A stretch of 8,636 bases of DNA from CAZWSX01 sp964636985 (GCA_964636985.1 CAZWSX010000076.1:1-8636); one strand, 5' to 3'. Numbered from the stretch's first letter, positions 1 through 6,858 are shown. A program made the numbers and translations. Notes: generated by a model not told the origin, from the letters alone.

Positions 1-1
1 C

Positions 2-241
2 GCCGAGACACTATTGCGGCTGGAGCATCTGATCGTCGCGCACCAACGCACGCCCGAGTGGGGTGCGCCGAAACCTCCGATGACTCCCGAGGCGTGGCTC
101 GTTTACTACGCCGACGACATCGACGCCCGGATGCAGATGCTCCACGAGGCGATGCTCGCCGAGCCGGGGCAGTGGATCACCTCCAACAAGAACGCCATCA
201 AGCAAAAGGTGTTCAAAGGGCCGCTGCCTGAAGATGGTTGA
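2..241 (+). CDS. YhaM-like HD-domain 3'-5' exoribonuclease, C-terminal fragment
   Basis: Only the last 79 codons are in the window. The frame is open from base 2 and ends at TGA 239-241, so the TTG at 14 is not a real start. The fragment reads LEHLIVAHQRTPEWGAPKPP, then PEAWLVYYADDIDARMQM. This matches the end of the HD domain in YhaM-type exoribonucleases, where a His (usually in a SHHG context) is followed by E.GSP..P, an EA pair and a D.LDA motif; His and Asp residues in this part coordinate the metal. The usual SHHG is AHQR here, so the first His is kept and the second is not. Family members degrade short RNA or DNA 3' to 5' in the cytoplasm. An N-terminal OB-fold domain is common but would lie outside the window. 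The stop is 13 nt from the stop of phnX, which converges on it. Other HD-domain phosphohydrolases remain possible because the catalytic HD pair is not visible. Confidence 0.72.
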   Translation, partial: AETLLRLEHLIVAHQRTPEWGAPKPPMTPEAWLVYYADDIDARMQMLHEAMLAEPGQWITSNKNAIKQKVFKGPLPEDG

Positions 242-254
242 GGCTCAATAGCGA

Positions 255-1049
255 CTACCCTCGAAGTCGCTTCACCAACTCAGGAAGCGCGGCAGCTGAC
301 GGCAGCGTAAAATCGGCTCCGTGCGCCAGAAACTCTGCCTCGATGGTCGCCAGCCGTTCGCGTAGTTCCCGTGGGGGCAGAGCTGCGACTTCGGTTGCGG
401 ATAGGCCCAGGGCGTTGCCTGTTTGCGTGATCCCGACTGTGATCGCGCCGGCGTTGCGCCCGGCTTCAATTCCGACGACGGTGTCGTCGACTACCAGGAC
501 GGAATCCATCGGATAGACATTCAACCGCTGCGCCGCGAGAAAATTCATCCAAGGGGCCGGCCGACCGACTGGAACGTCGTCCGAGCAGATGGTGACTTCG
601 GGCCAATAGCCTCCTTTCGCGGCCAATGGAGCGACGACATGCATCAGTTCGCGCGTGTAGCCCGTCGTCGATCCGATCTTGATTCCCCAGTCGCGCAATT
701 TCGCAACGGCCTCCGGGATGCCCCGAATAACCTCCGATCCCGCGCTGGCCAGAGTTGTTTTCTGCAACGGGAGAAAGTCGCGGTACATCGCGTCGATGTC
801 GGCATTGCCTGGTGGCTGCCCATACTTGGCTTGCCACAAAGCGGCCACGCGAGGAAAGGCGGCGACCATTGCGATGTGATCTCGTTTGGCCCGCCCCATT
901 GGCTCGCGGGCTTCCGCGATGGTGATCTCGATGCCGCGCTGGCGAAAGATCTCCAGGAACACCTGCGTCGGTGCCAAGCTGCCGTGATCGACCGTCGTTC
1001 CGGCCCAGTCGAGGATCACGGCCTTAATCGCTCTTTTGCTGTCGATCAT
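255..1049 (-). CDS. phnX: Phosphonoacetaldehyde hydrolase (phosphonatase)
   Basis: The enzyme cleaves the C-P bond of phosphonoacetaldehyde to acetaldehyde and phosphate, the second step of 2-aminoethylphosphonate use after the transaminase PhnW. It is a cytoplasmic HAD-superfamily enzyme. Numbered from the ATG (264 aa, near family length), DWAGTTVD carries the nucleophile Asp14. Lys55 in MGRAKRDH fits the Schiff-base lysine; the 41-residue distance equals that between Asp12 and Lys53 of the Bacillus cereus enzyme. GSTTGYTR (about 127-134) is HAD motif II, CSDDVPVGRPAPWM (155-168) is the family signature, and VVDDTVVGIEAGRNAG holds the motif IV acid. The ATG at 1049 has GGGA nine bases upstream; an in-frame GTG at 1055 would add two residues. 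No phnW or phosphonate transporter is visible, so the substrate must be supplied from elsewhere. The gene lies downstream of prmC on the same strand, about 285 nt away. Confidence 0.93.
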   Translation of the reverse strand: MIDSKRAIKAVILDWAGTTVDHGSLAPTQVFLEIFRQRGIEITIAEAREPMGRAKRDHIAMVAAFPRVAALWQAKYGQPPGNADIDAMYRDFLPLQKTTLASAGSEVIRGIPEAVAKLRDWGIKIGSTTGYTRELMHVVAPLAAKGGYWPEVTICSDDVPVGRPAPWMNFLAAQRLNVYPMDSVLVVDDTVVGIEAGRNAGAITVGITQTGNALGLSATEVAALPPRELRERLATIEAEFLAHGADFTLPSAAALPELVKRLRG

Positions 1050-1092
1050 GACCACCTGTCCCAGTCGTTTTCGGCCAGGCCGAAGGCCATGG

Positions 1093-1296
1093 TCATCGCT
1101 CGGCGATGTTCCACTCGGGCAGCGCGAAGACCTTCTTCAGTTCGCGAAGCATCAGCTCGTCGATCTGTGTTTTGTCGAAAGGCTCAATATCGGCATCATA
1201 CTCGTGCGAGTCTCTCAGGCTACGGCATTTCCGCTTCTGGAACCTCAAGGCCAGGAGATCCGGGTCCGTATTTTGCTGAAAGTGCGAAGAACTCAC
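1093..1296 (-). CDS. Possible small ORF or gene remnant, unknown
   Basis: The spacer between prmC and phnX holds an open minus-strand frame ending in TGA 1093-1095. No in-frame ATG gives a plausible start. A GTG at 1296 would give 67 residues, with only a weak, distant purine-rich stretch upstream. The C-terminal part looks protein-like (RSLRDSHEYDADIEPFDKTQ, then DELMLRELKKVF) and faintly resembles the R..a-Y-D segment and last helix of HEPN-domain proteins. If so, it would be a truncated tail, because the frame further upstream is only a shadow of prmC. A shorter overlapping plus-strand frame exists (1036-1308) and looks less convincing. This could be a short orphan gene, the decayed end of a HEPN-type gene, or chance. 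Confidence 0.22.
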   Translation of the reverse strand: MSSSHFQQNTDPDLLALRFQKRKCRSLRDSHEYDADIEPFDKTQIDELMLRELKKVFALPEWNIAER

Positions 1297-1334
1297 GCGT
1301 TGGCGTGAAGCCCTTGTGAGACGGATGCAGGAGG

Positions 1335-2225
1335 TCAGCCTGCCCGCGTCGCAACTAGCAGCCTCGCCAGCTGCGCCAAATCTTTGACCAACTTTACCGA
1401 GGTCCAATCACCCGAGTAGCTTGCCATCGCTTGAACTGCCGTGGCGATCATGGGGCTGAGTTCGATGACGAGCAAGCCCTTGGGTTCGATCCGCGAGGCA
1501 GCTTGCGGCAGCAAACGCTCGATCACCTCGGTTCCTTTGGGGCCCGCCACCAATGCCGAGTGGGGTTCGAATCCTTGAACGTCGCGAGCCGTCTCTTTCA
1601 ATTCGGCGTCCGATAGATACGGCGGATTGCTGACGATCACGTCGAAGCGTTCATCGGTTGGAATTGCCGACAGCAGATCGCTTTCGAGAAGTTTTATTCG
1701 TTCGCTTGCTTTATGCCGTTCGACGTTTTGCTTCGCCACAGCCAATGCGCTTGGGCTGGCGTCGACGGCCAGAACGGTGGCCGCCGGACAACGGAGGGCA
1801 ATCGCAATCGCGATGCACCCGCTGCCGGTGCCGACGTCGAGCACTCGCGGAGCCGTAAGATCGGGGCGAGTTTTGAGATAGTCGAGAGCTTCTGTGACGG
1901 CGTGTTCGGTCTCGGGGCGCGGGATCAGAACGTCCTTGTTGACGATGAATGGAAACCCGAAGAATTCGCGCTCGCCGACCAGATAGGCGACCGGTGCCCC
2001 TTCACCGCGGCGTTTTACTAAGTCGCGGAACTTGGCGCGGACCGTATCATCGACCACCTCGCCATAGCGCGTGTAAAGGGCGATCCGCGGGCAACCCAAG
2101 GCGTGTGCGAGCAAGACCTCGGCATCAAGGCGGGCGCTGCTTGATTGCTGCTTCTTGAGATAGTCTGTCGTCCAGGTCAGGAGACGGCCGATCGTCCAAG
2201 GTTCGCTTGCGCTGGCGTCGCTCAT
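1335..2225 (-). CDS. prmC: Peptide chain release factor N5-glutamine methyltransferase
   Basis: PrmC (HemK) uses S-adenosylmethionine to methylate the glutamine of the GGQ motif in RF1 and RF2, which speeds peptide release at stop codons. The protein has 296 residues. Its N-terminal helical domain carries ARLDAEVLLAHALG (31-44), and the linker motif VLIPRPETE covers 99-107. The SAM-binding motif I is VLDVGTGSGC (128-137), the acidic end of strand 2 is VLAVDAS, and the catalytic NPPY is at 200-203. The C-terminal strand reads VIELSPMI (253-260), where many homologues have a glycine-containing E.G..Q motif; the rest of the fold looks intact. The ATG at 2225 is 53 nt downstream of the prfA stop, so the two genes are very probably co-transcribed, and RF1 Gln232 is the expected substrate. 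Confidence 0.96.
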   Translation of the reverse strand: MSDASASEPWTIGRLLTWTTDYLKKQQSSSARLDAEVLLAHALGCPRIALYTRYGEVVDDTVRAKFRDLVKRRGEGAPVAYLVGEREFFGFPFIVNKDVLIPRPETEHAVTEALDYLKTRPDLTAPRVLDVGTGSGCIAIAIALRCPAATVLAVDASPSALAVAKQNVERHKASERIKLLESDLLSAIPTDERFDVIVSNPPYLSDAELKETARDVQGFEPHSALVAGPKGTEVIERLLPQAASRIEPKGLLVIELSPMIATAVQAMASYSGDWTSVKLVKDLAQLARLLVATRAG

Positions 2226-2278
2226 CCTCGGGCAATCCTTTTTCGTTTCGGCGACGCGTCCATGATGGTATCGGTCAC

Positions 2279-3352
2279 TTAGTCTAAGCCGCCCATCGCG
2301 TTGCGGAGTTCGTTGCGCTCGTAGTCGATCAAGGCGTCCAGGACCGGTTGCAACTCGCCGTGGATGACGTGGTCGAGCTTATAGAGGCTGAAGCCGATGC
2401 GATGATCGGTGATCCGGTTTTCCGGGAAATTGTAGGTGCGGATTCGTTCGCTCCGATCGCCTGAGCCAGCCAGGCTGCGACGAGCTTCGGCCCGTTTGGC
2501 GTGTTCCTTGGCGCGATAATGTTCGTAGATCCGGCTTTTGAGAATCCGGAGCGCTTTGGCCAGGTTTTTGATCTGGCTCTTTTCGTCCTGCATCGAGACG
2601 ACGATCCCAGTCTCGTAGTGCGTAAGCCGCACGGCCGATTCGGTCTTGTTCACGTGCTGGCCGCCAGGACCGCTGGCGCAGAACTTGTCGAGCCGGTAGT
2701 CGTCCTGCTTGAGATTCACTTCCACGTCTTCGACTTCGGGCAGCACCACCACGGTCGCGGCCGACGTGTGAACGCGTCCCTTGGTTTCGGTTTCAGGTAC
2801 GCGTTGGACGCGGTGGCCGCCGCTCTCGTACTGCAGTTCGCGAAAGACGCCTTCGCCTTCGAAGGCCAAGTTGATCTTGCTGAAACCGCCTAGGTCCGTA
2901 GGGCTGGCTTCCATGATTTCGCACTTCCAACCCTTCGTTTCAGCGAAGTGCTTGTACATCTGGAACAAATCTTGCGCGAATAGAGCGGCTTCCTCGCCGC
3001 CGGTGCCGGCGCGGATTTCCATGATGCAGCGAGTCCGGTTGGCGTCCTCGCCGCCGACGCTCATGTCGAGCAGCTCGCTCCAGACCTGTTCACGCTTTTG
3101 TTTGATGTCGGCGATTTCGGCTTCGGCCATGGCGCGTTCGTCCGCATCGTTGCTCTCCGCCATTTTTTGGAGCCCGGCGATCTCGGTCAGGTAATCCTTG
3201 AATCGCCGGTACTTGGTGGCGACCCGGGCAAGCGAGCCATGCTCGCGGGCAACGGCGGCGATCTTGTTCGAGTCGCTCAAAACCGCCGGGTCCGACATTT
3301 GGCGTTCGAGTTCCTCGAATCGCGCCAGATTTTTTTCTAGTTCGTCTCGCAT
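2279..3352 (-). CDS. prfA: Peptide chain release factor 1
   Basis: RF1 recognises UAA and UAG in the ribosomal A site and triggers hydrolysis of the peptidyl-tRNA ester. The 357 residues agree with the usual length of about 360. The N-terminal coiled-coil domain spans roughly 1-100, followed by the conserved RAGTGGEEAALFA (114-126). The stop-codon tripeptide is PET at 186-188 in VQRVPETETKGRVHTS, which is the P-x-T form of RF1 and not the SPF of RF2. GGQ is at 230-232 in ASGPGGQHVNKTESAVRLTH, and Gln232 is the expected PrmC methylation site. The conserved C-terminal segment RTYNFPENRITDHRIG (305-320) is present. No in-frame stop or frameshift is seen, so an RF2-style programmed frameshift is absent. 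The ATG at 3352 has only a short GGA upstream as a possible ribosome site. The gene itself ends in TAA. Confidence 0.98.
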   Translation of the reverse strand: MRDELEKNLARFEELERQMSDPAVLSDSNKIAAVAREHGSLARVATKYRRFKDYLTEIAGLQKMAESNDADERAMAEAEIADIKQKREQVWSELLDMSVGGEDANRTRCIMEIRAGTGGEEAALFAQDLFQMYKHFAETKGWKCEIMEASPTDLGGFSKINLAFEGEGVFRELQYESGGHRVQRVPETETKGRVHTSAATVVVLPEVEDVEVNLKQDDYRLDKFCASGPGGQHVNKTESAVRLTHYETGIVVSMQDEKSQIKNLAKALRILKSRIYEHYRAKEHAKRAEARRSLAGSGDRSERIRTYNFPENRITDHRIGFSLYKLDHVIHGELQPVLDALIDYERNELRNAMGGLD

Positions 3353-3654
3353 GGCTGTTCCGATTCTTGGGCGCTACGGCCCATGGCAAGCAGGTGGAAG
3401 AGCGCGATCACGCAGCGGAAACAATGCGCGCAATCACAATGGCTAGTGGGAAGAGCCACCAGCTAGGGGTGCCACACGGAATAGGTTTTCGGCAACCAAC
3501 GCAATCGTGACATTTCCAACCATCCTCGATTGCTGACTACGAAAGGGAGAACACGCTTAAGGATTCGATGCCCAAGGCAACGAGCGGGTTCGCGCCAACT
3601 CTGGCGTCCAAGTACGCCAGAGCCACCGCCGCCAGGGGAACTGCCATTGATGCC
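3353..3654. other. Spacer between rpmE and prfA
   Basis: About 300 bp lie between the rpmE stop and the prfA start. I see no convincing gene: the open frames here continue out of neighbouring genes. The spacer has a strong small hairpin at 3599-3622 (listed separately). It also has a weaker one at 3442-3463, GCTAGTGG against CCACCAGC with one mismatch and a 6-nt loop, which could sit in the prfA leader. No clear -35/-10 pair was recognised, so whether prfA has its own promoter or is read through from rpmE cannot be decided by eye. Confidence 0.5.
3599..3622 (-). terminator. Hairpin downstream of rpmE
   Basis: This is a perfect 9-bp inverted repeat, CTCTGGCGT and ACGCCAGAG with a 6-nt loop, starting 32 nt after the rpmE stop in transcription order. 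No uridine run follows it on the minus strand. It could be a 3'-end or processing hairpin, or a weak terminator separating rpmE from prfA, but it is not a canonical intrinsic terminator. Confidence 0.35.
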
Positions 3655-3915
3655 CTATTCGGTCGGTTGGGCGATCTTTTTCTTGCCCTTGGTGGGCTTT
3701 TGAACGCTGGCGTAGCTGCCGGCGGCGAACTTGGTTTGGAACTTTTCGATCCGGCCGGCGGTGTCGATGTACTTGAGCTTACCCGTGAAAAACGGGTGGC
3801 AAGCCGAGCAAATATCGACCCGCAATTCCTTGCGGGTGCTGCGGGTAGCAAAGCTGTTGCCACAGCTGCAGGTGACGGTGACGTCGAAATACTCAGGGTG
3901 GATATCGTTTTGCAT
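3655..3915 (-). CDS. rpmE: Ribosomal protein L31 (type A, zinc-binding)
   Basis: This large-subunit ribosomal protein is 86 aa long from the ATG at 3915. The N-terminus MQNDIHPEYFDVTVTCSCGN is typical of the family. Four cysteines, C16, C18, C36 and C39 (CSCG and CSACHPFF), form the zinc site of the C+ form; zinc-starved cells often replace this form with a cysteine-free paralogue. FFTGK and the end of the core motif follow. The last 25 or so residues are a basic extension containing KPTKGKKK. An upstream in-frame start at 3954 would add a proline-rich stretch unlike L31 and would place the strong GAGGAG ribosome site inside the gene, so it is rejected. The gene precedes prfA and prmC on the same strand, a common arrangement of translation genes. 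Confidence 0.97.
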   Translation of the reverse strand: MQNDIHPEYFDVTVTCSCGNSFATRSTRKELRVDICSACHPFFTGKLKYIDTAGRIEKFQTKFAAGSYASVQKPTKGKKKIAQPTE

Positions 3916-3923
3916 GGTGTGGG

Positions 3924-3929
3924 CTCCTC
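3924..3929 (-). promoter_or_regulatory. Ribosome binding site of rpmE
   Basis: GAGGAG on the minus strand lies 8 nt before the ATG at 3915. It is one of the strongest Shine-Dalgarno matches in the window and fixes the rpmE start at 3915 over the longer reading frame. Confidence 0.85.
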
Positions 3930-4041
3930 GAGGATAGAGGGGCAAGGGGGACAAAATCGCGGAGACGCTCCCATATGAGATGCCGGAAGCGCCGGCAAGC
4001 CCTGTAAAATACCGCGTTTTGCGGCCTACGGCAAGGCGTCA

Positions 4042-4067
4042 CCAGCTCGCCAGTTGGGTTGAGCTGG
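4042..4067 (-). terminator. Hairpin just after the GNAT gene stop
   Basis: This is a perfect 7-bp inverted repeat, CCAGCTC and GAGCTGG with a 12-nt loop, beginning 2 nt after the TAA of the acetyltransferase gene. No T-run follows on the minus strand. A second small palindrome, TGCCGG-AAGCG-CCGGCA, lies at 3981-3997 further along the same transcript. The first may end or stabilise the GNAT transcript before rpmE, but neither is a classical terminator. Confidence 0.3.
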
Positions 4068-4069
4068 CT

Positions 4070-4666
4070 TTAGCGTTTCTTCGGCGCGACGCCGTTGGCG
4101 GCTACAGCGGCCTGCTTTTGCTGCCGCAAATAGTCCCCTTTGACGATTCCGTAGATCGCCAGGTCCTCGTATTTCCCCCATTTATAGCGGTGGTCGCGCA
4201 TTGTCCCTTCGCGGCGCATCCCGAGTTTTTGCATCACCCGCCCCGAGGCCGTGTTTTTGGTCATGTAATGGGCGAAGATCCGAAAGAGCCCCATTTTCTC
4301 AAAGGCGTAGCGGACCAATTCTTTGCCGGCCTCGGTCGCGATCCCTTGGTTCCAGTACGGTTTGCCGATCCAGTAGCCCATCTCGGCGTGGTTATCGATG
4401 CCGTTGAGCGTGAAGCCGACGCAACCCACCAATTCGCCCGTGCTGGTCATCGTGATGGCGAAGTTGAGAATCTCTCCCCGATCGTGCTTTCCGGGGAGCG
4501 ACGCCAACCAGTCCTTGGCCATGTCCAGCGAGTAGGGATGGGGGATAAACCGCGTGTGCGCCGCGATTTCCTTTTCGCCGGCCAGGCGGGCGACATCCGC
4601 AGCATCGCTTGGCGCAAACTCGCGCAGCGTCAGCCGTTCAGTCGTCAGCACCGGATGTTCGCCCAT
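4070..4666 (-). CDS. GNAT acetyltransferase, RimJ/RimL type
   Basis: The 198-aa protein is of the Acetyltransf_3 type, whose members transfer acetyl from acetyl-CoA to protein N-termini or small amines. It begins with the typical LTTERLTLREF (7-17, strand 1). A central strand ends in GYWIGKPYWNQGIATEA (97-113), the acetyl-CoA pyrophosphate-binding motif A in its Q-G-x-A form. The following helix ends in GKELVRYAF, and KNTASGRVMQKLGMRREG (137-154) is the classic motif B with the N..S..v..KlGf pattern. The C-terminus is a short basic tail. The substrate cannot be deduced; homologues include ribosomal-protein N-acetylases and antibiotic or amino-acid acetylases. The start at 4666 fits the family N-terminus, although no clear Shine-Dalgarno is seen. 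It lies 165 nt downstream of the lipoprotein gene, and that gap holds repeat motifs that may be regulatory. Confidence 0.88.
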   Translation of the reverse strand: MGEHPVLTTERLTLREFAPSDAADVARLAGEKEIAAHTRFIPHPYSLDMAKDWLASLPGKHDRGEILNFAITMTSTGELVGCVGFTLNGIDNHAEMGYWIGKPYWNQGIATEAGKELVRYAFEKMGLFRIFAHYMTKNTASGRVMQKLGMRREGTMRDHRYKWGKYEDLAIYGIVKGDYLRQQKQAAVAANGVAPKKR

Positions 4667-4704
4667 CGTCTAAAGGAGTCCAGTCGCAAAGGTTCCTGGC
4701 GGTA

Positions 4705-4749
4705 GTCGTCGAATGACGTCGTCGAAATTACAAACCGTTCGATTGTAAT
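4705..4749. promoter_or_regulatory. Direct and inverted repeats upstream of the GNAT gene
   Basis: Two exact copies of GTCGTCGAA lie at 4705-4713 and 4718-4726, with starts 13 nt apart. Directly next to them is a perfect inverted repeat, ATTACAA at 4727-4733 and TTGTAAT at 4743-4749, around a 9-nt centre. The block is about 40-85 nt upstream of the acetyltransferase start, where a promoter and operator would be expected, and about 85 nt past the lipoprotein stop. An A+T-rich inverted repeat in a G+C-rich spacer suits a repressor site, but the inverted repeat could also be an RNA hairpin at the end of the lipoprotein transcript. Confidence 0.35.
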
Positions 4750-4831
4750 AACGGGGCAACGGCGGCGGGACAGCCTTCCCCGAAGTTTCACGCACGGAAA
4801 ACCGCTTTTCGTTCGGCCAGCCACGCGATGT

Positions 4832-6526
4832 TTACGGGTCGACCGATTCGACTTCGATTTCGAGTTGCCCGATCACCTTAACGACTGGCAGCATCGCCGC
4901 CATGTGATCGGTGTCGTTCAGATTGGTGACCACCAGCTTGATGTGATCCACGCCGACGCCCCCGGTGGGTCTGGTCGCGTCGAGAGGTACCCAGCGATCG
5001 TCCATCCAGACTTCGTTCCACATGTGATAGGCGAAGCCCTGCGAAGCCGGTACGTAAACCAAACCCGCGGCGACTCGGGCGGGGATTCCGCGCGCTCGAC
5101 AAACGGCGGCTAACAGCACAGCGTGCTCGGTACAGTCTCCTTGCCGGCTCTGGAGGACTTCTGAAGCCGACGCAAATGCCTGGGAATAGTCTTGTTTGTC
5201 GATCCAAGTTCGAACGGCCGATTCGGCCGCCACGGCGACTTTCCATGGGTCCGATTCGCCTTTGGCGATCGAAGCCGCAAATGCTTGAACCGCGGAATCG
5301 TCCGACTGGATCATCGGGCCGCTCGCACGGTCGGCAACAGATGGCGATTTAGGCTCGCCGGGAAGTTCTTTGGGGTCCTGGGGGCGCATGCGAAGAATCG
5401 TGATTCTGGCCTCGTGCTCGTTGAGCACTTCCACTTGCTGGGATTGGTCGTTGACGAAGAGGCCTTCGACTGCGGACTCTCTCAGCTTTGCCTTGAACAC
5501 GAAACGGCGCGCTTCCTGAGCGGCCGTCAAATCCTGACCGACTTTCACAATCGTTGCCAAGTTCAGGTCGTAAAGTTTGCCTTCAGGCTTGCGCAGCGCC
5601 ACCTCGGGCGAAGTCTCAAGCATTTCAATCCGCACCGCGGCGAATTGTTGTTTGCGAATTTTGCCACTTTCGTCGCACCAGACCGTCGATTCCTGTGTCC
5701 CGGCGGGGAAGACGGTTTGCGAGTCGACTTTGAGGAGTCGCTCGCTTCCTTCAGGAAGCGCCACCTCTTCGAGGTCTGCGGCGGTGTATCGCGTTTCTCC
5801 GATTTGATTGGCTGGGGTAATAAAGTGGCGAACGGTTCGCTTCTCCCCAGGAACGAGCGGTTGTTTAACGAGACTTCGCTCATGGGCATTGGGATCGAGA
5901 TGCGACCCTTCGATCTCGAGCGGCTTGTCGATCGTTTTGCCGGCCGCGGTGATGTGAGCGATCCATTGATCCTCTCGCGGCTCAATTTCTACGTTGTTTC
6001 CCGGGAGTTGCATGGTGAGGGCGAGCATTTCGCCTTTGGAGTTGGCAATGGAATGCATCGACATCCGCTGGACGTGCTCTTGGCCGGAGCGATTGACGAC
6101 CATTTCCGTCTCAGACAAGGTGTGAAACCGAAGTCGCCCGTTGGCTTCCTGTTTCGTCTCGACCTGATGCGTCCAACCGGCCCACCGCCCACCGATCGAG
6201 TTCACCATCCAGCGGTCGGAGAGCACCTCGCCAGGCGGGTTGGGTGCCAGCTTTGCCGCGCTGATCAAGTCGCTTACGCCTTGCGCAGTCTTCTTAGCTT
6301 CACTGCTGGCGGACTCTTGCAGTGCGGATTTCTTTTTTCTTCCCGGTTCATCGTCCCTCTCGTTCTCGCTTTGCGTATTAGAAGAGGTCGCGCTCGAAGA
6401 ACCCTTGACGACGGGCTGGGGTGCTTCGACGTGGCAACCGCAAACACTCGTGGCGATTAATGCGATCGTGATGACGATTGCGCAACAACGATGGCGAAAA
6501 GCGGCAAGCATATTGAAACTCGACAC
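4832..6526 (-). CDS. Transglutaminase-like lipoprotein
   Basis: The 564-aa protein is predicted to be exported and lipid-anchored. The N-terminus has an Arg/His-containing n-region and a hydrophobic core, CAIVITIALIA, before a VCGC lipobox, so Cys31 would be modified. Residues 32-80 are a Ser- and charge-rich linker. Residues 100-390 look beta-rich, begin with WMVNSIGGRWAGWTH, and match nothing I can name. A transglutaminase core closes the protein: Cys465 in QGDCTEHAVLLAA, His501 in FAYHMWNEVW and Asp516 in VPLDAT form a complete Cys-His-Asp triad, as in COG1305-type proteins. Such domains act as cysteine peptidases or transferases; the substrate is unknown, and cell-envelope peptides are one inferred possibility. 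The start is GTG 6526 with AAGGG just upstream; an ATG at 6511 gives a five-residue shorter, equally plausible signal peptide. Upstream are a possible -10 and one of three palindromes shared with the divergent gene. Confidence 0.85.
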   Translation of the reverse strand: MSSFNMLAAFRHRCCAIVITIALIATSVCGCHVEAPQPVVKGSSSATSSNTQSENERDDEPGRKKKSALQESASSEAKKTAQGVSDLISAAKLAPNPPGEVLSDRWMVNSIGGRWAGWTHQVETKQEANGRLRFHTLSETEMVVNRSGQEHVQRMSMHSIANSKGEMLALTMQLPGNNVEIEPREDQWIAHITAAGKTIDKPLEIEGSHLDPNAHERSLVKQPLVPGEKRTVRHFITPANQIGETRYTAADLEEVALPEGSERLLKVDSQTVFPAGTQESTVWCDESGKIRKQQFAAVRIEMLETSPEVALRKPEGKLYDLNLATIVKVGQDLTAAQEARRFVFKAKLRESAVEGLFVNDQSQQVEVLNEHEARITILRMRPQDPKELPGEPKSPSVADRASGPMIQSDDSAVQAFAASIAKGESDPWKVAVAAESAVRTWIDKQDYSQAFASASEVLQSRQGDCTEHAVLLAAVCRARGIPARVAAGLVYVPASQGFAYHMWNEVWMDDRWVPLDATRPTGGVGVDHIKLVVTNLNDTDHMAAMLPVVKVIGQLEIEVESVDP

Positions 6527-6569
6527 GAGTCCCTTATGTTCGATTAGTTCGTCTCGGTGGACTTCCGCG

Positions 6570-6575
6570 AGTATA
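6570..6575 (-). promoter_or_regulatory. Candidate -10 box of the lipoprotein gene
   Basis: TATACT on the minus strand matches five of six bases of the bacterial TATAAT box and would give a leader of about 35 nt before GTG 6526. No good -35 hexamer is found at 16-18 nt, so an activator may be needed. The TCGTTAACGA palindrome at 6611-6620 would then lie about 50-60 nt upstream of the transcription start. Confidence 0.3.
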
Positions 6576-6610
6576 TCGCAAGCACCAGTTGGTTCGCTTG
6601 AAGCACGAGT

Positions 6611-6620
6611 TCGTTAACGA
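6611..6620. promoter_or_regulatory. TCGTTAACGA palindrome, lipoprotein side
   Basis: This is a perfect 10-bp palindrome inside GAGTTCGTTAACG, a 13-bp word repeated exactly at 6946-6958. It lies about 85 nt before the lipoprotein start on the minus strand, matching the distance of the other copies from the divergent gene. It is an operator-like site by symmetry and position; the binding protein is unknown. Confidence 0.35.
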
Positions 6621-6825
6621 CGAGGCTTTCGCGGAACGCAATGTTTTCGTCTAAGGCGCGATGCATGCGACCGGTCGCGCGAAATGCCAACTTGTATTCC
6701 CCAATTCCTTCCCGAAACGGAGGTGGGTGGTAGATTTTGTAATTCGATGACGACGAATAGGTTCGCCCGAGTTTCGCCAAAGACTGGCCGAATTCGGTGT
6801 TCCTTGGCAGCGATCGCGCGAATGA

Positions 6826-6858
6826 CTCCGCCTGTAGGGATTATTCCGATTGGCGGAG
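6826..6858. other. Hairpin in the divergent spacer
   Basis: CTCCGCC at 6826-6832 and GGCGGAG at 6852-6858 form a perfect 7-bp inverted repeat with a 19-nt loop. It sits mid-spacer, about 170 nt before the 232-aa protein start. No T-run flanks it. It could be a structured RNA leader or an operator; its role is unknown. Confidence 0.25.

Noticed and set aside
423..1319. Plus-strand frame of 298 codons
   Set aside because: It is antisense to phnX, which has all its catalytic motifs; the translated product is Arg/Asp-rich with no domain.
1564..1574. GGTTCGAATCC, a perfect tRNA T-loop-like word
   Set aside because: It lies inside prmC and no acceptor stem, D-arm or anticodon arm can be built around it.
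3537..3998. Overlapping frames on both strands across the rpmE region (minus 3537-3998, plus 3568-3978)
   Set aside because: Both are shadows of rpmE and its spacer; the L31 cysteines and strong ribosome site identify the true frame.
3980..4705. Plus-strand frame of 241 codons
   Set aside because: It is antisense to the GNAT acetyltransferase, whose motifs A and B are intact.
5192..6460. Long plus-strand open frame of 422 codons
   Set aside because: It lies wholly antisense to the lipoprotein gene, whose signal peptide, lipobox and catalytic triad are clear. The antisense product has no recognisable domain and no ribosome site.
6544..6780. Minus-strand 78-codon frame ending in IYSRKSTETN, recalling the IYSRKS start of serine recombinases
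   Set aside because: The motif is at the very end of the frame, just before a stop, so no catalytic domain follows. There is no ATG or ribosome site, and the frame overlaps the likely lipoprotein promoter.
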